Part shown: positions 35,014 through 42,246 of the stretch, one piece after another
How the letters are laid out: every line of letters begins with the position of its first letter
How positions within the stretch are numbered: the first letter of the stretch is position 1
Assembly: GCA_944359365.1 (NCBI GenBank)
Contig: CALVST010000001.1
Span: forward strand, 62,001 to 126,000
DNA length: 64,000 bases
Source of the DNA: an uncultured Clostridia bacterium
GTDB lineage: Bacteria; Bacillota; Clostridia; Christensenellales; Borkfalkiaceae
Direction: 5' to 3'
Made by a program: the position numbers and the translations under genes
The notes under the pieces: model-generated
Databases searched by the model: none
The model's input: only the letters and a program-made list of their open reading frames with translations
What the model was told of the DNA's origin: nothing

Positions 35014-35406
35014 ATGGAGCTTATCCGCATCATCGGCGTCGCGCTCGTAACGGCTTTGGCGGCGCTCTTTCTGAAAAGTTCCAAACCCGAACTCGCCTTT
35101 GCCGTAACGATCGCGGGCGCAGTCATCATACTGCTGTTTATCGTGGATATGCTTGCCGCGTCCTTTCAGATATTTTCTGAAATTGCCGAAAATACGGGTA
35201 TAGACAGTTCACTCGTCAGAATCATCATCAAGATCGTCGCCATCGGCTACCTTGTGGAATTCAGTGCGGGCGTGATCGAAGATTTTGGCAGCAAGAGCAT
35301 TGCGGACAAGCTGGTCCTTGCGGGAAAAGTCATTATTTTTGCCGTTTCCATACCCATCATACAGAGCATGCTTACCTTGATAGGGGGATTTTTAGAGCTG
35401 ATATGA
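35014..35406 (+). CDS. spoIIIAD: Stage III sporulation protein AD
   Basis: SpoIIIAD is a membrane protein of the SpoIIIA complex. The 130 residues contain three to four hydrophobic segments, opening MELIRIIGVALVTALAALFL. The conserved KIVAIGYLVEFSAGVIEDFG segment is in the middle. It overlaps spoIIIAE by 4 bases (ATGA). Confidence 0.93.
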   Translation: MELIRIIGVALVTALAALFLKSSKPELAFAVTIAGAVIILLFIVDMLAASFQIFSEIAENTGIDSSLVRIIIKIVAIGYLVEFSAGVIEDFGSKSIADKLVLAGKVIIFAVSIPIIQSMLTLIGGFLELI

Positions 35407-36632
35407 TCTTGCGTTTACGGGGGGATAAGCTGAAAATTTTTATCGTTGCGCTCCTTATCGCCTTATTTTTCGCTCTGTTGTTTCCCGATTCGGGCGTCGA
35501 TGCGCGTGCTGAAGAGAGCGGCGGGGAAGATGTTTCCGCGGAAGAAGAACTGCGGCAGAATATCGAAGATCTGATCGCAAACTTAGACATAGCAGGGCTG
35601 GAAGATTACCTCGCTTCCCTGACCGAGGAGCAAAAAGAGATTTTCGGAGGCGGCGATTTGAAAGACAGGATCGCGTCGCTCATCAGCGGAGATTTCAAGG
35701 CGGATTACGGCAACGTGTTTTCCGCCATCGCGGCGGCGATCTTCGACGGATTGGACGGTTTGCTCGCCACTTTCTGCGTCATATGCGCAATTGCACTGCT
35801 GTGCGGCATATTGTCGCAGTTTCGAAGTTCCTTTGCGGAAAAAAGTACGGCAAAGCTCATATTTTTTGTGGGATATTCCGCCGTTCTCGTGCTGATACTG
35901 ACCTCGCTTTCCGTCGTGATAGACGACTGTTTCAGCACGGTAGATTCCATGCAAAAGCAGATGCAGGCGGCTTTTCCCGTACTTCTTACACTCGTTGCGA
36001 CGAGCGGCGGCAGCGTGTCGGTGGCGGTCTATCAGCCGGCGGTACTGTTTCTGAGCGAAATAATCGTGCGCATCGTTTCGGGTATCGTTTTTCCGCTCGC
36101 GGTGCTCATCTGCGTTTTGGATATGGTCGGAAACATGAGCGATGAGATAAAGCTGAAAAATTTCAGCGCGCTCGCAAAGAGCATCATCAAATGGGTACTC
36201 GGCATTTCGCTGACGGTGTTCACGGTCTTTTTGACGGTGCAGGGCATCACCTCCGCGACGTATGACGGTTTTTCCTTTCGGGCGGCAAAGTATGCGATCG
36301 GCAATACCGTGCCCATTATCGGCGGTTTTTTGAGCGGCGGGTTGGACATTCTGATAGCGGGCAGCGTGCTCGTCAAAAATTCGCTCGGCTCTTGCTGCAT
36401 TTTGCTGTTTGCGGCGGTCATTGCCGTACCGCTCATTCAGCTTGCCGTGTATAATTTATTTTTGAAACTTTCCGCCGCGGTCACGGAGCCGGTCGGCGAC
36501 AATAAAATTACGGGTTTTTTATCGTCCCTTTCGTCAACGGTCAATTACTTCACCGCGGGGCTTTTGTGTGTGGGATTCATGTATTTTATGACGCTTTTGC
36601 TGCTCATCTGTTCCTCCAATTCTCTTTTTTGA
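35403..36632 (+). CDS. spoIIIAE: Stage III sporulation protein AE
   Basis: SpoIIIAE is the large polytopic membrane component of the SpoIIIA channel. The 409 residues start with a signal-type hydrophobic segment (about 10-27) followed by an exported acidic region. At least six membrane helices follow from about residue 115. The segment FRAAKYAIGNTVPIIGGFLS is characteristic. Its stop is 1 base before the spoIIIAF start. Confidence 0.94.
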   Translation: MILRLRGDKLKIFIVALLIALFFALLFPDSGVDARAEESGGEDVSAEEELRQNIEDLIANLDIAGLEDYLASLTEEQKEIFGGGDLKDRIASLISGDFKADYGNVFSAIAAAIFDGLDGLLATFCVICAIALLCGILSQFRSSFAEKSTAKLIFFVGYSAVLVLILTSLSVVIDDCFSTVDSMQKQMQAAFPVLLTLVATSGGSVSVAVYQPAVLFLSEIIVRIVSGIVFPLAVLICVLDMVGNMSDEIKLKNFSALAKSIIKWVLGISLTVFTVFLTVQGITSATYDGFSFRAAKYAIGNTVPIIGGFLSGGLDILIAGSVLVKNSLGSCCILLFAAVIAVPLIQLAVYNLFLKLSAAVTEPVGDNKITGFLSSLSSTVNYFTAGLLCVGFMYFMTLLLLICSSNSLF

Positions 36633-36633
36633 T

Positions 36634-37125
36634 ATGAAAGCATATATTTTAAGCGTGTGCGGCGCGGTCATCGTGTCTGCGCTGGTCGTGATGCTGCTGC
36701 CCGAAGGCAAAACGGGCAAATTTATCAACGGCATATTAAAACTCTTTTGCCTGCTCGTCATGCTGGTCCCGCTCTTCGGATTTCTCAGCGATCACGGCGA
36801 ACCGGTATTTTCGGGCGACGGTTCAGCGTCCATAAAGCCGGACGATGACTTTATAGATTACTTTTTCGGCGAGCGCGCGGAGCGGGAAGAGGCGTATCTG
36901 AAGCAAACGCTCGAAGAAGAATTTGAGGTGACGCTGACGGCGGAAATCGCGTGGAATGTTGTCGACTATGCGTATGAAGTGTCGAATGTGACGATCGAAA
37001 TTGAAAATTTCGGAATGAACGAAAACGACGAGCATATATTTATTATAAACGGGATCGGGGAGCGGGTGGTAAAGCTCATGCGCATTCCGTCGGAGGCGGT
37101 AGAGGTCTATGAGCGAGAAGGCTGA
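36634..37125 (+). CDS. spoIIIAF: Stage III sporulation protein AF
   Basis: SpoIIIAF has two N-terminal membrane helices (about 4-20 and 31-50) and an extracytoplasmic ring-building-like domain ending in IPSEAVEVYERE. The 163-residue length is usual. It starts right after the spoIIIAE stop without its own clear ribosome site, which suggests translational coupling. It overlaps spoIIIAG by 17 bases. Confidence 0.88.
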   Translation: MKAYILSVCGAVIVSALVVMLLPEGKTGKFINGILKLFCLLVMLVPLFGFLSDHGEPVFSGDGSASIKPDDDFIDYFFGERAEREEAYLKQTLEEEFEVTLTAEIAWNVVDYAYEVSNVTIEIENFGMNENDEHIFIINGIGERVVKLMRIPSEAVEVYEREG

Positions 37126-37600
37126 GGCAAAGGGGCTGAAAAAACTCAAATCGGCGAAGCTGCTGGAAATTATGATCGCGCTCATCGTCGTGGTCATCGT
37201 GGCGATCGTGCTCTATAATTTTTTGTCGGACAGGAATAAAGATGCCGACGCGTCCGCTCAGGCGCCGGACTACGAAACGGAGTTGGAAACGCAGCTTTCC
37301 GCGGCGCTTTCCGAAATAGAGGGCGCGGGCAAGGTCACAGTCATGATCTCGTTTTCCGACGAGGGCGAAACGGTGATCGCAATGGAAACAAAAACGTTGG
37401 AGGACGGCACCGTCATAACGGCACCTGTTCTCGTGGACGGGGAAGTCGTCGTCCTTGAAGTGAAAAAACCGGAAATTTCGGGCGTGCTGATCGTGGCGGA
37501 GGGAGCGAACGACCTTGCCGTGCGCTTTGACCTTATCTCCGCCGCGGCGTCCGTTTTAGATATCAACCAAAGCATCATCAAAGTGTACGCAGGAAAATAA
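37109..37600 (+). CDS. spoIIIAG: Stage III sporulation protein AG
   Basis: SpoIIIAG builds the large ring of the intercellular channel in the intermembrane space. The 163 residues have one membrane helix (about 20-40) and then a ring-building domain with LETQLSAALSEIEGAGKVTV and the ISGVLIVAEGANDLAVRFDL segment, both typical. It is somewhat shorter than the Bacillus protein. Confidence 0.92.
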   Translation: MSEKAEAKGLKKLKSAKLLEIMIALIVVVIVAIVLYNFLSDRNKDADASAQAPDYETELETQLSAALSEIEGAGKVTVMISFSDEGETVIAMETKTLEDGTVITAPVLVDGEVVVLEVKKPEISGVLIVAEGANDLAVRFDLISAAASVLDINQSIIKVYAGK

Positions 37601-37628
37601 AAAAGTAAAATCAGAAGGAGAGACAAAA

Positions 37629-38117
37629 ATGTCCAAAACAAAAAAGATCATCATCATGTCGGGATTGGTGTTGCTCCTTGCGGTAACGGCGGTGTTCAAT
37701 TTCGTGCTCGCGGGCGCGGCGTCCGATCCCGGCGACGACGTGACCACGACGGCAAACTATTTTACGACCTACCGTACCGAGCGCAACACGACGCGCAACG
37801 AAGAGCTCTTGCAGCTGGATTCCATTCTGGAAAGCACGGAAGCGGGTTCCGAAGCCTACAACGAGGCGATGGCTTTGAAATTGGAGATCGTGGGCATGAT
37901 GGAGCGCGAACTGCTTCTGGAAACGTACATCAAGTCTATCGGCTATGCGGACGCGGTCGTCAGCATCGGGCTGGATTCCGACAATGTGAACGTTTTCGTG
38001 AATGCGACCGAACTTTCGTACAACGACTTCCTCACCATTTACAATATTCTTACGGAAGAGGCGGGGTGCGATCCCGCAAACGTAAATATTATGCCCATTC
38101 ATTCGGAAAATTCGTAA
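37629..38117 (+). CDS. spoIIIAH: Stage III sporulation protein AH
   Basis: SpoIIIAH contacts the forespore protein SpoIIQ across the intermembrane space. The 162 residues have one N-terminal membrane helix (about 7-27) and a YscJ/FliF-like domain, with the conserved TYIKSIGYADAVVSI region. GAAGGAGAG lies 5-7 bases before the ATG. It is the last gene of the spoIIIA operon. No terminator is visible before the next gene, so read-through may reach nusB. Confidence 0.92.
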   Translation: MSKTKKIIIMSGLVLLLAVTAVFNFVLAGAASDPGDDVTTTANYFTTYRTERNTTRNEELLQLDSILESTEAGSEAYNEAMALKLEIVGMMERELLLETYIKSIGYADAVVSIGLDSDNVNVFVNATELSYNDFLTIYNILTEEAGCDPANVNIMPIHSENS

Positions 38118-38143
38118 AAACGCTACCCAACTCCGAAAAAATA

Positions 38144-38152
38144 TGGTATAAT
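38144..38152 (+). promoter_or_regulatory. Extended -10 promoter before the asp23-family gene
   Basis: TGG-TATAAT (38144-38152) is an extended -10. No good -35 is visible 17 bases upstream. It would give the following genes vegetative expression apart from spoIIIA. Confidence 0.5.
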
Positions 38153-38183
38153 ACTGCCATAGAAGTTTTGGAGATGTGTTTGT

Positions 38184-38528
38184 ATGGCGCTTTTCAAAAA
38201 AGTCCCTTCCGACGGGCATAAGGGAAAAGTTTCTTACAATGCGGGCATCGTGAGCGGCATCGTCAGCCTCGCCGTGTCTGAGGTGGAAGGGGTGGAACTT
38301 CTTCCGGGTAAGAAAAAAGCACTCAAACTGTATTTTGAAAAGGACGGCATCTATGCGGATATTTCCGTCAAGGTGGATTACGGTTATACCGTGCCCGAGG
38401 TCGCATTTAAAATACAGCAGACGGTCAAACACAACGTCGAGGCGATGACCGAATATAAGGTCGCCAAAGTCGACGTGTATGTTGTCGGCGTGGAATTTTC
38501 CGAAGAGCACGCGGCAGAGCAGAACTGA
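38184..38528 (+). CDS. Asp23/Gls24-family protein (YqhY type)
   Basis: This 114-residue protein has the Asp23 (DUF322) pattern: GKVSYNAGIVSGIVSLAVSE at the start, EVEGVELLPG, and a final VKHNVEAMTEYKVAKVDVYV. YqhY, its Bacillus relative, lies in the same place between spoIIIA and nusB and is tied to fatty-acid synthesis control. That role is not shown here. GGAG lies 10 bases before the ATG. Confidence 0.9.
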   Translation: MALFKKVPSDGHKGKVSYNAGIVSGIVSLAVSEVEGVELLPGKKKALKLYFEKDGIYADISVKVDYGYTVPEVAFKIQQTVKHNVEAMTEYKVAKVDVYVVGVEFSEEHAAEQN

Positions 38529-38542
38529 ATGAAAAAAGACCG

Positions 38543-38576
38543 TTCCCCTCGGCTTTTCGAGGGGAATATTTGGGTT
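38543..38576 (+). terminator. Hairpin between the asp23-family gene and nusB
   Basis: TTCCCCTCG (38543-38551) and CGAGGGGAA (38558-38566) are perfect complements around GCTTTT. TATTTGGGTTT follows, a poor T tract, so termination is partial at best. Confidence 0.5.
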
Positions 38577-38592
38577 TACAGAGGTTTATAAA

Positions 38593-38988
38593 ATGAGAAG
38601 CAAATCGAGAGAGTGCGCGTTCAAAGTGATCTTTTCCGAAGAGTTCGAAGGCGGCGGCGAAAGCAGGCGCGCCGTGTACCGCGCGTCTGAACTTGACGAG
38701 GAAGAAACGGAATATGCTGACAGATTGGTCTCTCTCGTAGAGGAACACCGCGAAGAGCTTTCCGCCGTGTTAGACAAATTTTCCATCGGCTTTTCCGAAA
38801 AGAGGATGTTCCCCGTAGACAGGAGCGTGCTGCTCATGTCTTTGGCGGAAATTTTATATGTGGATGATGTGCCCGACGTCGTCAGTATAGACGAGGCGGT
38901 AGGGCTTGTCAAAAAATATTCGACCGAAAAGAGCGCGGGGTTCGTCAATGGCATCCTCGCGGCGGTCATCGCAGGAGATAAAACATGA
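38593..38988 (+). CDS. nusB: Transcription antitermination factor NusB
   Basis: NusB with S10 binds boxA in rRNA leaders and prevents early termination. The 131 residues are all helical, with [20 protein letters not shown] and the closing [12 protein letters not shown] segment of the family. AGAGG lies 8 bases before the ATG. It overlaps folD by 4 bases. Confidence 0.92.
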   Translation: MRSKSRECAFKVIFSEEFEGGGESRRAVYRASELDEEETEYADRLVSLVEEHREELSAVLDKFSIGFSEKRMFPVDRSVLLMSLAEILYVDDVPDVVSIDEAVGLVKKYSTEKSAGFVNGILAAVIAGDKT

Positions 38989-39827
38989 GCGTATCGATCG
39001 ACGGAAAAGCGCTCGCGGCGAAACTGCGCGGCGAGCTGAAAGAAAAGGTGGCGGCGTACAAGGCGGAGCGGGGAGATATAGGCCTTGCCGTCGTACTCAT
39101 CGGGGAAGATCCCGCATCGCAGGTGTACGTCCGCAATAAGATAAAAGCGTGCGAAGAAGTTGGCATCAAATCGTTTTCCTATCATCTGCCCGCCGAAACT
39201 TCTCAGGCAGAGGCGGAAGCGTTGGTGGACGAGCTTGTCGCATCCGACAAGGTGCACGGCATCCTCGTGCAGCTGCCTCTTCCCAAACACCTAAACGAAA
39301 GAAAGATATTGGCGCGCATACCCGCCGCGAAAGATGTGGACGGGTTCTGTGCGGAAAACGTCGGCAACCTTGCGATGAACCGCGAAACCATCGTCGCCTG
39401 CACGCCCTTCGGCGTTATGAAGATGCTCGAAGAGTACGGCATCGATCCGAAAGGCAAGTCTGCCGTGGTGCTCGGCCGTTCCAACATCGTGGGCAAGCCG
39501 ATGGCGATGCTGCTTTTGAATGCGGACGCGACCGTTACGGTTTGCCACAGCAAAACGAAGGACCTGAAAGATGTCTGTGCCGCGGCGGATATTCTGGTCG
39601 TGGCGATCGGCAGGGCGAAGTTTGTCACCGCGGACATGGTCAAGGAAGGCGCCGTAGTGATAGACGTCGGTATGGACAGGGATGAAAACGGCAAGCTCTG
39701 CGGCGACGTGGATTTTGAAAATGTTAAAGATAAAGCCGCATACATTACGCCCGTACCCGGCGGCGTGGGGCCTATGACCATCACGATGCTGATGTACAAT
39801 ACCTATATTGCGGCGTCAAGGAGATAA
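38985..39827 (+). CDS. folD: Methylenetetrahydrofolate dehydrogenase / cyclohydrolase
   Basis: FolD interconverts one-carbon tetrahydrofolate forms using NADP. The 280 residues show [14 protein letters not shown] with the catalytic Lys, [14 protein letters not shown], the cofactor loop [17 protein letters not shown] and [15 protein letters not shown]. Length is normal. In many relatives xseA and xseB follow, but here the polyprenyl synthase follows at once. Confidence 0.97.
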   Translation: MSVSIDGKALAAKLRGELKEKVAAYKAERGDIGLAVVLIGEDPASQVYVRNKIKACEEVGIKSFSYHLPAETSQAEAEALVDELVASDKVHGILVQLPLPKHLNERKILARIPAAKDVDGFCAENVGNLAMNRETIVACTPFGVMKMLEEYGIDPKGKSAVVLGRSNIVGKPMAMLLLNADATVTVCHSKTKDLKDVCAAADILVVAIGRAKFVTADMVKEGAVVIDVGMDRDENGKLCGDVDFENVKDKAAYITPVPGGVGPMTITMLMYNTYIAASRR

Positions 39828-39832
39828 AGTTT

Positions 39833-40714
39833 TTGTCAGAATTCAAAGGAAAATTCGACGCGCTGTGCGCAGAATTTGAAAGAGTGTTGGACGAGTACCT
39901 CAATGCCGTATCTTTGGAACCTTCCGTTTTGGACGAGAGTTTTCGCTATTCGCTCAAAATCGGAGGCAAGAGGGTGCGCCCCGTGCTCATGTTTGCGTCT
40001 GCGCAGATGCTCGGCGGCAAAATTTCCGATGTTGCGGCGCTAGCCGTCGCGTTGGAGATGATACACACCTATTCCCTCATTCACGACGATCTGCCCGCTA
40101 TGGACAACGACGATTTTCGCAGGGGGCAGCCTTCTTCGCACAAAAAATTTGGCGAAGGGCAGGCGATCCTCGCGGGCGACGCGCTGTTGAATCAGGCGTT
40201 CGTCATCTGCCTTGACGAATGCAGGAAGGGCAGGACGTATATAAACGCGGCGGCGCTCATAGCGGCGAATGCGGGGGCGCGCGGCATGATCGCGGGGCAG
40301 GCGGCGGATCTTTTTTACCAGGGCAAGGACGCGGGCGAAACGGAATACGAGTTCATCGTGCGCAATAAAACGGCGAAAATGATCATGAGCGCCGTTGCCG
40401 TTCCCGCTTATGTGTACGGCGCGGACGACAACATTGCGGCGCTTTTGCTCGAATACGGGAAAAACCTGGGGATGCTGTTTCAGCTTACCGACGACATGCT
40501 CGACGTTTCGGGCGAGTTTGAAAAGCTCGGCAAAACGATCGGCAAAGACGAGAAGGAGAAGAAAATTTCCGCCGTCAGCGTATACGGTGCGGAAAAGTGC
40601 AGGCAAATGGCGGAACATTATTGCGAGCTGTGCTTGAAATTGTTGGCGCAGCTCCCGTATGAATGTTCTTTCCTCGAAGATTTCACGCGCTATGTGCTCG
40701 GCAGGGATAAGTGA
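39833..40714 (+). CDS. ispA: Polyprenyl diphosphate synthase (geranyl/farnesyl type)
   Basis: This enzyme condenses isopentenyl diphosphate with allylic diphosphates, probably to farnesyl diphosphate. The first Asp-rich motif is in LIHDDLPAMDNDDFRRG and the second in FQLTDDMLD. KIGGKRVRPVL and the GQAADL segment are typical. Length is 293. The start is TTG with AAGGAG 9 bases upstream. Product chain length is inferred from the small residues before the first motif and is not certain. Confidence 0.93.
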   Translation: MSEFKGKFDALCAEFERVLDEYLNAVSLEPSVLDESFRYSLKIGGKRVRPVLMFASAQMLGGKISDVAALAVALEMIHTYSLIHDDLPAMDNDDFRRGQPSSHKKFGEGQAILAGDALLNQAFVICLDECRKGRTYINAAALIAANAGARGMIAGQAADLFYQGKDAGETEYEFIVRNKTAKMIMSAVAVPAYVYGADDNIAALLLEYGKNLGMLFQLTDDMLDVSGEFEKLGKTIGKDEKEKKISAVSVYGAEKCRQMAEHYCELCLKLLAQLPYECSFLEDFTRYVLGRDK

Positions 40715-41484
40715 TGCGGATAGACAAATATCTCGCCGAAAACGGTTTCCCTTCGCGCACGAAGGCGGCACGGGCGATCGCCGAAGGGCGCGTCAGGTTG
40801 AACGGGAAGATCGCGGTGCCGTCCGATTCGGTCGGCGAAGGCGACGTTGTGGAAGTAGAAAAAAGTGAAGTCTCCTTCGTTTCCGAAGGGGGCTTCAAGT
40901 TATATAGGGCGCTGACGGAGTTCGGCGAGGATGTCGGCGGCTGTGTTTTCGCGGATATCGGCGCGAGCACGGGCGGGTTTACCGATTGCCTTTTGCAGAG
41001 CGGTGCCGCGCGCGTGTACGCCGTCGATGTAGGGGAAAGCCAATTGGATAAATCTTTGACGGTCGATAAACGCGTCGTCGTGATGGATAACAGGAATGCC
41101 CGCTATCTTTGTGCGGATGACTTTCCCGATATTTTGGACGGCGCGGTTACGGACGTTAGCTTTATTTCTCTTTCGCTCGTTCTGCCTTCCGTTGCCGGCA
41201 TAGTAAAGCGGGGCGGGCGCGTGTTCGCACTCGTCAAGCCGCAGTTCGAGTGCGGGCAGAAAGCGTTGGACAAACACGGCGTCGTAAAACAGGCGAAAGA
41301 CAGGGAAAAGGCGGTCTTTACCGTATGCGAGGCGGCTCTGCGGTGTGGTCTGCGCCCGAAAAAGGTGACGAATGCCCCGATAAAGCCGCGCAAGAACATA
41401 GAATATATCGTCATGTTTGAACGGACGGATGCCGGCGGCATGACGGCGGAAGAAACTGCGGCAAAAAGCCGCATATTGACATAA
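40714..41484 (+). CDS. tlyA: TlyA-family rRNA methyltransferase
   Basis: TlyA-type proteins 2'-O-methylate rRNA in some bacteria; in clostridia the target is unproven. The 256 residues have an N-terminal S4 RNA-binding domain (MRIDKYLAENGFPSRTKAAR) and an FtsJ-like SAM domain with DIGASTGGFTDCLLQ and the KPQFE motif. The start ATG overlaps the ispA stop by 1 base (TGATG). nadK, argR and recN often follow tlyA elsewhere but do not here. Confidence 0.92.
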   Translation: MRIDKYLAENGFPSRTKAARAIAEGRVRLNGKIAVPSDSVGEGDVVEVEKSEVSFVSEGGFKLYRALTEFGEDVGGCVFADIGASTGGFTDCLLQSGAARVYAVDVGESQLDKSLTVDKRVVVMDNRNARYLCADDFPDILDGAVTDVSFISLSLVLPSVAGIVKRGGRVFALVKPQFECGQKALDKHGVVKQAKDREKAVFTVCEAALRCGLRPKKVTNAPIKPRKNIEYIVMFERTDAGGMTAEETAAKSRILT

Positions 41485-41529
41485 AGGTGATACGATTATT
41501 GAATTTTTCTATAAGGAATTAAATAATGC

Positions 41530-41558
41530 TTGTTTTTTATTTTCTGACCTGTTATAAT
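41530..41558 (+). promoter_or_regulatory. Promoter of the lipoprotein gene
   Basis: -35 TTGTTT (41530-41535) and -10 TATAAT (41553-41558) have a 17-base spacer in A/T-rich DNA. Confidence 0.6.
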
Positions 41559-41592
41559 AATTATAGGAAATTATGATATATGGAGGCTTGTT

Positions 41593-42084
41593 GTGAAAAA
41601 ACGTTTGTTTTGTTTAATGGCGTCGGTAGCAACAATTTTTATACTGTTTACTTTTGCGGCATGTGCTGAGGAACAATCAAACACATCAGCAGATGGTTCG
41701 AATTCAGAAAATCAATTACATCATTATGAAATTGAATTGAATATGGATAATTATGAAAAGTATATAAAGTACTCAATTACGGAAACAACAGCAAATGCTT
41801 TAAACCAAAAAGGCAATTTTTATGATTTTAAGGGCGTGTTGTCATACGCCTACTATGATAGCGTAATAATTACGTTAAAAGCTCAATATACAGAGCCTAG
41901 TTGGGAGGGGGGAGAATCTTATAATTTTGATTTTAGCATTGAATTAGATGCAGCGGGTAATTTTAGCTTTTATACTAACAATCAAGTTGCGCTTGATAAA
42001 TTAAATTGGACATATTATCGTCCTGGCACAACCAGTGAGATAGTTGTAACAGCAGTTTCAGGAAAAGTAATATTTGATATTTAG
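41593..42084 (+). CDS. Predicted lipoprotein of unknown function, A+T-rich gene
   Basis: I do not recognise this 163-residue protein. It starts with a lipoprotein signal (basic MKKR, hydrophobic core, then FAAC with the lipidated Cys24), so it should be anchored outside the membrane. A Ser/Asn-rich spacer (about 27-42) leads to a domain rich in aromatic and beta-forming residues, with no repeats or catalytic motif. The start is GTG with GGAGG 6 bases before. Base use stands out: a 60-base sample (41701-41760) has 12 G/C, against 36 of 60 in tlyA (41221-41280). This suggests recent transfer. It has its own promoter. Confidence 0.75.
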   Translation: MKKRLFCLMASVATIFILFTFAACAEEQSNTSADGSNSENQLHHYEIELNMDNYEKYIKYSITETTANALNQKGNFYDFKGVLSYAYYDSVIITLKAQYTEPSWEGGESYNFDFSIELDAAGNFSFYTNNQVALDKLNWTYYRPGTTSEIVVTAVSGKVIFDI

Positions 42085-42141
42085 TGAATGAATGCTCGTT
42101 TGCGTATTGTTGTTCGCTATAATAGTCTAAAAACTAACCGC

Positions 42142-42193
42142 ATATAAAGTAAGCATCCCTCGGAGAATTCTCCGAGGGATGCTTACTTTATAT
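42142..42193. repeat. Perfect 52-base palindrome, probable bidirectional terminator
   Basis: The two 26-base arms are exact inverted copies meeting at an EcoRI-type GAATTC with no loop. The outer part is A/T rich (ATATAAAGTAAGC...) and the inner part G/C rich (CCCTCGGAG). It lies between two converging genes, 57 bases past the lipoprotein stop and 53 bases past the PadR stop. As RNA it gives a long hairpin ending in U-rich sequence on both strands. The lack of any mismatch over 26 bp is unusual. Confidence 0.85.
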
Positions 42194-42246
42194 AAAAAAT
42201 TTGTTCTTAATCTTTATTTGAAATAGTTGCGCGTTGAAGGAATTTT

